This document shows positions 1-5,997 of a stretch of 6,987 bases of DNA, piece by piece. The stretch spans positions 1 to 6,987 of the forward strand of contig CAIZYV010000057.1 of the NCBI GenBank assembly GCA_903937325.1, written 5' to 3'. The stretch's first letter is position 1; the number at the start of each line of letters is the position of its first letter. The translations under genes were made by a program, and so were the position numbers. Origin of the DNA: Candidatus Falkowiibacteriota bacterium (GTDB taxonomy: Bacteria; Patescibacteriota; Patescibacteriia; Patescibacteriales; UBA12465). The notes under the pieces are model-generated. The model did not search any database and had not been told where the DNA came from. It saw only the letters and a program-made list of their open reading frames with translations.

Positions 1-30
1 CCAATACTCTAAAATACAGCTTATCAAACA

Positions 31-42
31 AAGGGGGGAAAA
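31..42 (+). promoter_or_regulatory. Strong purine-rich ribosome binding site
   Basis: A run AAGGGGGG followed by four A residues stands directly before the ATG at 43. Its spacing suits a Shine-Dalgarno site and it fixes the start of the small secreted-protein gene. It is the only convincing Shine-Dalgarno sequence in the window. A TAAAAT at 10-15 could be the -10 box of this gene, but too little upstream sequence is present to judge. Confidence 0.6.
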
Positions 43-351
43 ATGAAAATTTTGATTCTTCTTCTGTTTGTAGCTTTTCCTGGGCACGCCAGGCAAACGG
101 CCATTACGCCGGAACGTAAATTTTCTATTATTAAAAAAGTCTTCGGACCGATTAATAAAAAAAATCAAGACAGAAATTCTGAAACGTTTAAAAACGTTTT
201 TCTCTTACCTTGTCCAGGCGAGAAAACAGAAATCTATCTGATTAAGAAAAGCAAAAACGTACCAGCCAAAAAAATGGCCAATTCCAAATTACAGCAAAAA
301 ATCGGCTGCGAAGATGTAAGTATACATCGAAAAATGCTGTATATACGTTGA
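43..351 (+). CDS. Small predicted secreted basic protein, family unknown
   Basis: This 102-residue protein belongs to no family that I recognise. It starts with a short signal-peptide-like segment: Lys2, a hydrophobic core at about residues 3-12 (ILILLLFVAF), then a possible signal peptidase site after Gly-His-Ala at 14-16. The mature part would be about 86 residues, rich in lysine, with two cysteines (Cys57 and Cys89) that could form a disulfide outside the cytoplasm. There is no lipobox cysteine. The start is supported by the purine-rich ribosome binding site just upstream. It is the only plus-strand gene here and converges on the helicase gene across a shared hairpin terminator. The length, signal peptide and ribosome binding site favour a real gene; the lack of a recognisable domain keeps confidence moderate. 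A function cannot be named. Confidence 0.6.
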   Translation: MKILILLLFVAFPGHARQTAITPERKFSIIKKVFGPINKKNQDRNSETFKNVFLLPCPGEKTEIYLIKKSKNVPAKKMANSKLQQKIGCEDVSIHRKMLYIR

Positions 352-381
352 GGCCTGCCGCAAAAACGCACCGGCAGCGCC
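352..381 (+). repeat. Hairpin directly after the stop codon
   Basis: GGCCTGCCG at 352-360 pairs with CGGCAGCGCC at 372-381, leaving C378 bulged and an 11-base A-rich loop. It begins one base after the TGA of the small secreted-protein gene. No T-run follows on either side, so it is not a standard intrinsic terminator. It could protect or punctuate the 3' end of that mRNA ahead of the stronger hairpin about 30 bases further on. Structure is seen; role is inferred. Confidence 0.4.
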
Positions 382-405
382 TATGACCGAAAAAGCTACA
401 AACGC

Positions 406-449
406 AAAAAAAAGCCTTGCTGCAACACACAGCAAGGCTTTACTCTTTT
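406..449. terminator. Bidirectional intrinsic terminator between convergent genes
   Basis: AAAGCCTTGCTG at 411-422 and CAGCAAGGCTTT at 430-441 form a perfect 12-base-pair stem with a 7-base loop. Read on the minus strand, the stem runs into eight T residues (positions 413 to 406), a classic rho-independent terminator 18 bases after the helicase stop. Read on the plus strand, it is followed by a weaker T-rich tract (ACTCTTTT) and can end the small secreted-protein transcript. Confidence 0.9.
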
Positions 450-458
450 AGAGGATGT

Positions 459-3089
459 TCACGCCTTCTGGCTGTAAGTTCCTCTTTTTTTTGTGAAATT
501 AATTATATTAACCAGTATCTTGCTTATATTTCGATGCTGGCTATTTAAAAAGGTGCTACTGTCGCCGATGATAATCAAATGATTACGGGCCCGGCTCAAG
601 GCGACATAGAAACGTCTCTCATCTTCCATAAAGCCAATTTGGCTTTCGGCATTAGAACGAATCAAATTAAGAATAATTGTGTCTCTCTCCGCCCCTTGAA
701 AAGCATCAACCGTATTCAACATCGATTTTAAGTTCAGATCAATATTCTGCGGAGTTACTAAACCGGCAAAAAGAGGATGGAAAAGTAACACTTTACGCAA
801 TCTCGCCCGAATAATCTTAATCTGACCGCGATAAGCAGGAATAATACCGATAGATTCCAGTCTAACTTTACCACTAGTCGCAACTTGCTGTTCAAAGAAT
901 TTAATAACTTCGACAACAGTGAAAGACGCTTCACGCTGATTATAATAAGATGTTTTTATTCTAGTCTCCGAGGAAGCTAAATCCAAAAAAGTAACCCTCC
1001 CTTCTTGATAAGGATTAAAACGGCCGACTTGTAAGTGCTTATCAAAAACATTATTCAAGAAAGAGGTAACAATCGGCAAAGAACGTCGATTAATTGACAA
1101 CTCTTTGACCGACAGGCCATTTTGCAACAAAGAATAAAACATTCCTTGAGAAAAATATTGCAAATGGCTGCTGATACTATCATAGTTCGCCTTAATGGGT
1201 AATAAAGCATGATCATCCTTATTCTGCAAAACAGAATATAGTAAAGAGTCTTTTGAAGAGGATGAGGAATTAAAACCAGATAATATACGAGAAAGCATGC
1301 TGTTTTTTACGACGGAAGACAGGGGGATATTACCAAGTTGATCGGGATCGCCAATTAAGACTAATTTCTCGCCCGCCGCTTTGAATAAAGGAACGAATTC
1401 GAAAAAACGGCCCTTAGTCGCCTCATCAATCATAACGACATCGATCATAAATTTCGGCCTCATCTTTTTATTATCCATCTGCATATAGTTAGAAACTGGC
1501 TCGGATACAAGACTCGATAAATATTCAGGGTTATACTCTTCGGAAAAATCAAAAGAATCGATAAACTTGCTCTGGGTTGCTAAAAAATGCAAACTACGAT
1601 CAGACGCGTAAGAATTAATCGTCGATGCCAGTACAAAAGACTCTCCAGCGCAAATTAAGCGCCAAATATCTTCTGTTTCATAATTAACTGATAAATCTTC
1701 GTCACAAAAAAGAGGAGAGGTGACTTGACTGGTAGAATTATTTTTTTCTCTTGTTTTCTCCGCTAGGGCTACTTCCTTTTGATAACGCCAATGGCGGTGT
1801 AGACTACGTATTGTTGGAGCAGTGACTGACTCGTGATCGTTACCTAGACGGAATATCTTTTTAGAATCAACATGCCGTAATAATTCAGACAATAGATTAT
1901 CTAAGCCCTGATTACTATGAGCTGAAACTAAAATAACCCGCCTTTGCAGCAAAAATTGCTTAATAGCGACAGCGCTTAATAATGTCTTACCAGTACCAGG
2001 AGGGCCTTTAATGGCTGATACAAATTTAGGTCCCAAAATATCTAGCAAGGCTTCCATCTGTGATCGGTCCTGCAAAATTAGCTTAGAAGGACCGTCAAGC
2101 TTAACATGATGAATTGGCCGATGCAGATTATTATTATTATTAAGATAACCGCGGAGAAAATCTTCCGGTTCGTCATAATGACTATCTTGAAAATAAATAT
2201 AATCAGAACGAGACAAATCTCCATAACCAGACAAATATTGCCTATATTTGGCAATCATTCTTGCTAGCAGGCTATCGCCCTTGCCAAAATAACCGTAATC
2301 TCTCAAGCTATCTCGCGAAATTTCATCCTGGAAAAATATTTCCAAGCCGTCCTCATCAGCTGCAACAACCTTAGCCACGGCCATCACTTGTTGAGCTCTC
2401 TGGCTAAAAAAATATCTCCTATCTTCCTTGAGAAAAAATACGATATCTTCTCCTTCGCGAAAAATAAATTCCCCCTGATAGATATTTGCAAAAGGCAGAA
2501 ATAATTTTTTCAATTTGCCTGAACCTAAATTTTTGTAAACAAAAGAAAATTTTTGTCTAACAACATAATTAAGCCAAGTCTGGAACCAATCGAGATAAAC
2601 TCGGGAAAAATAGACGGCGAACCAAAAAAATTGCGGATCCAAATTTTTCCTTTCATCATCCGATTCAGATAAATTTTCATAATTTACCCGATAGACATCA
2701 GCTCGCTCTGTCGCTGAAACTAAAAGATTATCTATCACTACCGGCTTAATAATTTTTTGCCAAAAATCATCCCAATCTTCAAAATTAAAATAACGATGAT
2801 TTTGTTTTAGATCAAGCAGAGTAAGAGTAGGACGAAAATCTTTTTCTCCACCATGACAGGCAAAAACTGAAATAACCGGATAGAGCTGTTTAAGACGGAG
2901 GGACTCGTTCATATTAATATTGATTAATATAATAATATCTCCTTCGCCCAACAGGCTTGCCTGAGTAAATAATTCTGAAGCTTGCCCGACTCTTAATAAA
3001 TCAATCTCAGCCGCATAAAGCTGGCTTTTCATCAAGATAGCCTTAAAAAAGGGGTTATCTTCATTTCCGTAAACAAGAATTTTTCTCAT
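459..3089 (-). CDS. UPF1-like superfamily 1 helicase with unassigned N-terminal region
   Basis: This 876-residue ATP-dependent DNA or RNA helicase is of the UPF1/DNA2/Nam7 type (SF1B). Its motifs are Walker A GPPGTGKT at 362-369, motif Ia VILVSAHSNQGLDN at 385-398, Walker B DEAT at 555-558 (DEAA or DEAS is more common), motif III GDPDQL at 580-585, motif IV NRR at 667-669, motif V TVDAFQGAERD at 793-803 and motif VI RRFYVALSRAR at 825-835. All core motifs look intact. About 185 residues separate motifs I and II, as expected for the family's inserted subdomains. Residues 1-120 alternate strands and helices like a Rossmann or receiver fold, and 120-340 are unassigned. I chose ATG at 3089 over an in-frame TTG at 3122. 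The TTG lies only about 6 bases after the predicted transcription start, and the ATG begins the first strand (MRKILVYGN). No Shine-Dalgarno is visible at either. The substrate is unknown; repair or RNA processing is possible. Confidence 0.93.
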   Translation of the reverse strand: MRKILVYGNEDNPFFKAILMKSQLYAAEIDLLRVGQASELFTQASLLGEGDIIILININMNESLRLKQLYPVISVFACHGGEKDFRPTLTLLDLKQNHRYFNFEDWDDFWQKIIKPVVIDNLLVSATERADVYRVNYENLSESDDERKNLDPQFFWFAVYFSRVYLDWFQTWLNYVVRQKFSFVYKNLGSGKLKKLFLPFANIYQGEFIFREGEDIVFFLKEDRRYFFSQRAQQVMAVAKVVAADEDGLEIFFQDEISRDSLRDYGYFGKGDSLLARMIAKYRQYLSGYGDLSRSDYIYFQDSHYDEPEDFLRGYLNNNNNLHRPIHHVKLDGPSKLILQDRSQMEALLDILGPKFVSAIKGPPGTGKTLLSAVAIKQFLLQRRVILVSAHSNQGLDNLLSELLRHVDSKKIFRLGNDHESVTAPTIRSLHRHWRYQKEVALAEKTREKNNSTSQVTSPLFCDEDLSVNYETEDIWRLICAGESFVLASTINSYASDRSLHFLATQSKFIDSFDFSEEYNPEYLSSLVSEPVSNYMQMDNKKMRPKFMIDVVMIDEATKGRFFEFVPLFKAAGEKLVLIGDPDQLGNIPLSSVVKNSMLSRILSGFNSSSSSKDSLLYSVLQNKDDHALLPIKANYDSISSHLQYFSQGMFYSLLQNGLSVKELSINRRSLPIVTSFLNNVFDKHLQVGRFNPYQEGRVTFLDLASSETRIKTSYYNQREASFTVVEVIKFFEQQVATSGKVRLESIGIIPAYRGQIKIIRARLRKVLLFHPLFAGLVTPQNIDLNLKSMLNTVDAFQGAERDTIILNLIRSNAESQIGFMEDERRFYVALSRARNHLIIIGDSSTFLNSQHRNISKILVNIINFTKKRGTYSQKA

Positions 3090-3134
3090 AACGCAGTGCT
3101 TTTTTAAATTATTAATGTACAAATAAATCAGCTT

Positions 3135-3163
3135 ATCTTAACTAAAAATAAAGAATTAGTCAA
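3135..3163 (-). promoter_or_regulatory. Sigma70-type promoter of the helicase gene
   Basis: On the minus strand, TTGACT (3163-3158) is followed by a 17-base spacer and TAAGAT (3140-3135). This gives 5 of 6 and 4 of 6 matches to the consensus boxes at the ideal spacing. Transcription would start near 3128, about 40 bases before the ATG at 3089. The promoter lies between the purM terminator and the helicase, so the helicase is probably transcribed on its own. Confidence 0.75.
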
Positions 3164-3177
3164 ATAATAATTGAAAG

Positions 3178-3210
3178 AAAAAAGCTGCCGCAGTTTACAC
3201 CGCAGCAGCT
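3178..3210 (-). terminator. Intrinsic terminator of purM
   Basis: On the minus strand AGCTGC (3210-3205) pairs with GCAGCT (3188-3183), and an inner CG/CG pairing may extend the stem past a two-base bulge. Six T residues (3183-3178) complete the signal. It lies 18 bases after the purM stop and upstream of the helicase promoter, separating the two transcription units. Confidence 0.85.
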
Positions 3211-3228
3211 ATTAATCCTCAGAAATAA

Positions 3229-4416
3229 TTAATAATCAAACTCACCATAAGGAGTCCGCAGAATTACCTCATTTCTGGGGTTTAAAGAATTAGTACACGA
3301 CCCTAAGATTATGGATTTAAGCTGACAAATTTTGGAAGCTTCTTCGACTGCTTCTATAAACACCTTGTCAGGCTCACCAATGATATCGACGCCAATACCA
3401 CAATTGAATGTTTGATACATATTCCGCCATGATTCGCCGCTCTCTGATTTAATCAGACAAAAAATAGGCGGAGGTGTTTGCATAATTTTACGATAAGCAA
3501 TGCCGCCAATACCAAGATGTTTTATTTTAGTCGCGCCGCCGCCGGTATTCATTACGATGCCGTGGAGAAAATGCAGAGCATTTTTTGTTTGCAAAATTTC
3601 CAGCAATTTTTTAATTGCAATCGCCCATTGGCGAGTAGGCGAAGTCAGAGCTTCGCCGACAGACATGCCCAGCAGTGATGGCTGATAATCATTGGGACGA
3701 TACTTACCTCGATACAAGTTAAATCCTTTTAACGAGGGGTATTTTTGATTATAATCGGAATGCATCAAGATAGTCCGAGCCATGGTTAAGCCATTGGACA
3801 TCAATCCGGAATTAATCTTATTTTCCCAAGAGGCTTGACCGTCACTCTGCCAGCCGAAAATCATATCTCCCGGCCGAACATTGCCAGCAATCAAATTTTT
3901 TTTCTCCGCCCAAGCAGTTACACAAACATCGAAGACGCCTGATAGAACCTGATCTTTCAAATCAGCTGTTTCACCACCGGTAAATTTGATCTGAAAACCA
4001 TGCTCTTTATACAAAGAAAGCAAAGTTTTAAAACGGTGAGCAGCTGCTTGCATGACGACGCTCTTTACCTCTTTTGGCAGATTCAAATTTAGAACATCGG
4101 AGATCAGCCAAGGCATAAAAACAAAACCGCTGGCAGCAATGTCGCCTGTATTCATACTCACCGCGTCATCGACCATGCCTTCAAAAATATCGGCATTTTT
4201 ATTTTCGTAATAGTCCAGCAGACGCTGAACAAATTTACTGCCGTCACCATCCTGATGCTGAGTCATCGCCCTTTGCGGATCAAAGGGATCGGTTACGATA
4301 TTAACGAATGCTCCGGGGTATTCATTATCTACCACGGTAGCGAAAGAGGCGCGAACATTCTCTTTGCCTGCGTCCACACCCATACTGGCATACTGGCTTT
4401 CACTTTGTTTTTTCAT
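3229..4416 (-). CDS. purM: Phosphoribosylformylglycinamidine cyclo-ligase (AIR synthase), long form
   Basis: This cytosolic enzyme closes the imidazole ring in purine synthesis: FGAM plus ATP gives AIR, ADP and phosphate. The 395-residue chain shows the PurM order of motifs: YASMGVDAG at 9-17, DGDGSK at 56-61 (DGVGTK in most enzymes), MNTGDI at 88-93, GGETAD at 147-152, MSNGL at 206-210, SPTR at 259-262, TGGG at 291-294 and MYQTFNCGIG at 333-342. It is about 50 residues longer than the E. coli type. The extra sequence and details such as GQASWENK before MSNGL and the YGEFDY C-terminus match, from memory, the long Bacteroidota-type PurM. The N-terminal ATP-binding half is the more divergent part. 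No other purine gene is nearby; the gene has its own promoter and terminator. The start has no Shine-Dalgarno but fits the family N-terminus. Identification is firm; activity with the altered DGDGSK loop is inferred. Confidence 0.93.
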   Translation of the reverse strand: MKKQSESQYASMGVDAGKENVRASFATVVDNEYPGAFVNIVTDPFDPQRAMTQHQDGDGSKFVQRLLDYYENKNADIFEGMVDDAVSMNTGDIAASGFVFMPWLISDVLNLNLPKEVKSVVMQAAAHRFKTLLSLYKEHGFQIKFTGGETADLKDQVLSGVFDVCVTAWAEKKNLIAGNVRPGDMIFGWQSDGQASWENKINSGLMSNGLTMARTILMHSDYNQKYPSLKGFNLYRGKYRPNDYQPSLLGMSVGEALTSPTRQWAIAIKKLLEILQTKNALHFLHGIVMNTGGGATKIKHLGIGGIAYRKIMQTPPPIFCLIKSESGESWRNMYQTFNCGIGVDIIGEPDKVFIEAVEEASKICQLKSIILGSCTNSLNPRNEVILRTPYGEFDY

Positions 4417-4454
4417 TGCTTTTTATTTTTTTTGTTAAAGAATTTATTTTATTC

Positions 4455-4472
4455 TCTTCTTGCTTAAGAAGA
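4455..4472 (-). repeat. Small hairpin at the 5' end of the purM leader
   Basis: TCTTCTT (4455-4461) and AAGAAGA (4466-4472) form a perfect 7-base-pair stem with a 4-base loop. On the minus strand it falls at the predicted start of the purM mRNA, so it could stabilise the 5' end. It lacks the conserved sequences of a purine or other known riboswitch. The leader after it is A-rich and unstructured up to the ATG. Confidence 0.4.
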
Positions 4473-4478
4473 AGATAA

Positions 4479-4507
4479 ATTTTAATATAGAAAGAATTAT
4501 TAGTCAA
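4479..4507 (-). promoter_or_regulatory. Sigma70-type promoter of purM
   Basis: On the minus strand TTGACT (4507-4502) is followed by a 17-base spacer and TAAAAT (4484-4479), 5 of 6 matches to each consensus box. Predicted transcription starts near 4472, leaving a leader of about 55 bases before the ATG at 4416. The sequence TTATTTGACTAAT around the -35 box is identical to that at the helicase promoter. Confidence 0.8.
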
Positions 4508-4523
4508 ATAAAACCATAAGATA

Positions 4524-4552
4524 CAAAAAAACGGAGATTAAACCCCGTTTTA
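4524..4552 (-). terminator. Intrinsic terminator of the EamA-riboflavin kinase gene
   Basis: On the minus strand AAAACGGGG pairs with CTCCGTTTT, with one G-T wobble, around a 6-base loop, and is followed by a run of seven T residues. It lies about 30 bases after the stop at 4584 and upstream of the purM promoter. It should end the fusion transcript before purM. Confidence 0.85.
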
Positions 4553-4583
4553 TGCTAAATTTAATATTATTAGATTATTAGCT

Positions 4584-5882
4584 TTATTTTCCAATAATTT
4601 TCGCCAGCGAGAGCCAGTCGTCATGAATGGCCGCTAATAATTCTGTCGGACCGGAAAATTTACGCACTTCCCTAATTTTTTCTAAAACCGTTACCGTCAT
4701 ATTTTCTCCATAAATATCCCCTTGGAAATCTTTAATCAAAACTTCCAGCGATACCGCTTCAGCAAAAATGTCTTTAAAACCAAAATGCATTAAACCAAAA
4801 TATTTTTGTCCTTGTAGGAGTAAAGAAACGGCATAAATACCATGAGGAATATCCAAATCATTCTTATCTAAATTTGCCGTCGGCAAACCGATACTCCGGC
4901 CCTTACCTTGCCCAGCAATAACGCAGGCAGAAAAAGTTAGTTCTTTTGGACGGCTCAAAAAAGACACACGGAAAAAAGAAATAAGCAAAACTACAAAGGC
5001 AAGGCTTTGCCAAACATTAAAATAATTATGATTAAAAATATAATCAAGGACTAAAGCGGAAAAAGGCCAGAATAATTCTAAGATGGTCGCGGCGGAAGCG
5101 CTAAGACGGCGTAAACCGAAATAATAAATAAACATTGCCCCTGCTCCACTAGTTAAAACAATTAAGACAAGTAAAGACCACTGCTCGCCGCTTATATTCG
5201 TAGTCTGCAACCAATATCCGTTAAAAAGCAATAAAATCATGGACAAAATAGAAGTTAGGCCAAAACGCAAGGCTGCCACTGCCTTATAATCCAAATGATT
5301 TGCGACCCTTTTACCAAAAACTGTCGATGAAGCAAAAGCAAAGGCGGCAATGAAAGCAAAAATAGCCGCATTATGACGCCAATCTATTGCCGTAAAATCC
5401 AAACCACTTTTAGCAAAAGCAAGAACATAGGCGGCGGCAATAGATAAAATCGCCCAAAAATAGAAAGCACGCGGCAACTTTTCTTTTAAAATTAAGCGCG
5501 CCATCAACAAGGCAAAAATTGGCTGCAATTTCTGTAAGACAACGACTGTAGCAAAACTAACTTCTCCGTCCATTGCGGCAAAAAAAGCTTTAGTGATAAA
5601 GATAGTACCAATTAAACCACCAAACAAGCTAATCCAAGCAATTGCTAACCAGCTTTTCCGGCTTAAAGTTTTGATTTTCGCCCAATAAATATAAATGAAA
5701 GGACTTAATATAATAAAGCCGAGAAAATGTTCCCAAAAAACTACTAAGCTAGCGGGCAGAATATAAAATTGCGGTCGAATAAAAAGACCATCAATACTCC
5801 ACAAAAAAGCCGCCAACATAATCGCCATCGCGCCGGCAACGCTTCCTGATTTAAAATTATTCTTATAGTTCGAAAAATTCAT
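4584..5882 (-). CDS. EamA-family transporter fused to a riboflavin kinase domain
   Basis: This 432-residue chain joins two functions. Residues 17-308 form about ten hydrophobic helices as two EamA/DMT repeats (about 17-157 and 170-308), with LWSIDGLFIRP at 28-38. Residues 316-428 are a riboflavin kinase domain like the C-terminal half of RibF. It has GQGKGRSIG at 324-332, the ATP/Mg-binding PTAN at 334-337, Glu380 in SLEV at the catalytic position, DIYGE at 389-393 and the IREVRKFS segment at 403-410. The FAD synthetase half of RibF is absent, so the expected product is FMN only. Ten helices with a cytoplasmic N-terminus put the kinase on the ATP side. EamA members RibN and ImpX import riboflavin; coupled uptake and phosphorylation is inferred. 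The linker is only about 8 residues. The loop usually written RPTF reads KDIF. The ATG at 5882 has no Shine-Dalgarno; Met19 is a possible alternative. Confidence 0.88.
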   Translation of the reverse strand: MNFSNYKNNFKSGSVAGAMAIMLAAFLWSIDGLFIRPQFYILPASLVVFWEHFLGFIILSPFIYIYWAKIKTLSRKSWLAIAWISLFGGLIGTIFITKAFFAAMDGEVSFATVVVLQKLQPIFALLMARLILKEKLPRAFYFWAILSIAAAYVLAFAKSGLDFTAIDWRHNAAIFAFIAAFAFASSTVFGKRVANHLDYKAVAALRFGLTSILSMILLLFNGYWLQTTNISGEQWSLLVLIVLTSGAGAMFIYYFGLRRLSASAATILELFWPFSALVLDYIFNHNYFNVWQSLAFVVLLISFFRVSFLSRPKELTFSACVIAGQGKGRSIGLPTANLDKNDLDIPHGIYAVSLLLQGQKYFGLMHFGFKDIFAEAVSLEVLIKDFQGDIYGENMTVTVLEKIREVRKFSGPTELLAAIHDDWLSLAKIIGK

Positions 5883-5890
5883 ATTTATCG

Positions 5891-5924
5891 ATAAAAAGAT
5901 AGAACCAAGGCCCTATCTTTTTAT
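5891..5924. terminator. Perfect 12-bp inverted repeat, probable terminator
   Basis: ATAAAAAGATAG (5891-5902) and CTATCTTTTTAT (5913-5924) are exact reverse complements around a 10-base loop. The symmetric stem carries its own T-run. It lies 74 bases after the stop of the zinc-module gene and ends only 8 bases before the ATG of the fusion gene. It may terminate the former. If transcribed into the fusion mRNA, it would crowd the ribosome entry site. The stem is A+T-rich and so weaker than the other terminators here. Confidence 0.55.
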
Positions 5925-5952
5925 TTTAACTCCACTTGAAATAAAAACTTAA
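5923..5952 (-). promoter_or_regulatory. Weak candidate promoter of the EamA-riboflavin kinase gene
   Basis: On the minus strand TAAAAT (5928-5923) is a good -10 box. The best -35 candidate, TTAAGT (5952-5947) with an 18-base spacer, matches only 3 of 6 positions. Initiation near 5916 would fall inside the inverted repeat at 5891-5924, so this transcript would lack part of the hairpin. The call is tentative. Confidence 0.3.
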
Positions 5953-5997
5953 AACAAGAGGAATCTGAACTAATATTTAATACTAAAAGCGTTGACC

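Noticed and set aside
242..430. A 62-codon minus-strand open frame rich in Cys and Phe
   Set aside because: It overlaps the plus-strand secreted-protein gene and the terminator hairpin, has no ribosome binding site, and its composition is that of an antisense shadow.
3090..3122. N-terminal extension of the helicase from a TTG codon at 3122
   Set aside because: The TTG lies almost at the predicted transcription start and adds only an unstructured 11-residue stretch; the ATG at 3089 begins the first predicted strand. Not fully excluded.
3478..3685. Two overlapping plus-strand open frames of 61 and 66 codons
   Set aside because: They lie wholly antisense to the well-supported purM coding sequence and show no domain or start signal.
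4255..4467. Plus-strand open frame of 70 codons covering the purM start and leader
   Set aside because: It is antisense to the conserved PurM N-terminus, its promoter and its leader, with no supporting start signal.
459..5882. A functional operon linking flavin uptake, purM and the helicase
   Set aside because: Clear intrinsic terminators and separate promoters divide these genes, so shared direction alone does not support co-transcription.
5883..5997. FMN riboswitch upstream of the transporter-kinase gene
   Set aside because: The conserved RFN-element blocks, such as the AGGGGCAGGG and GAAATTCCC-like parts, are absent, and the 115-base gap contains only the simple inverted repeat.
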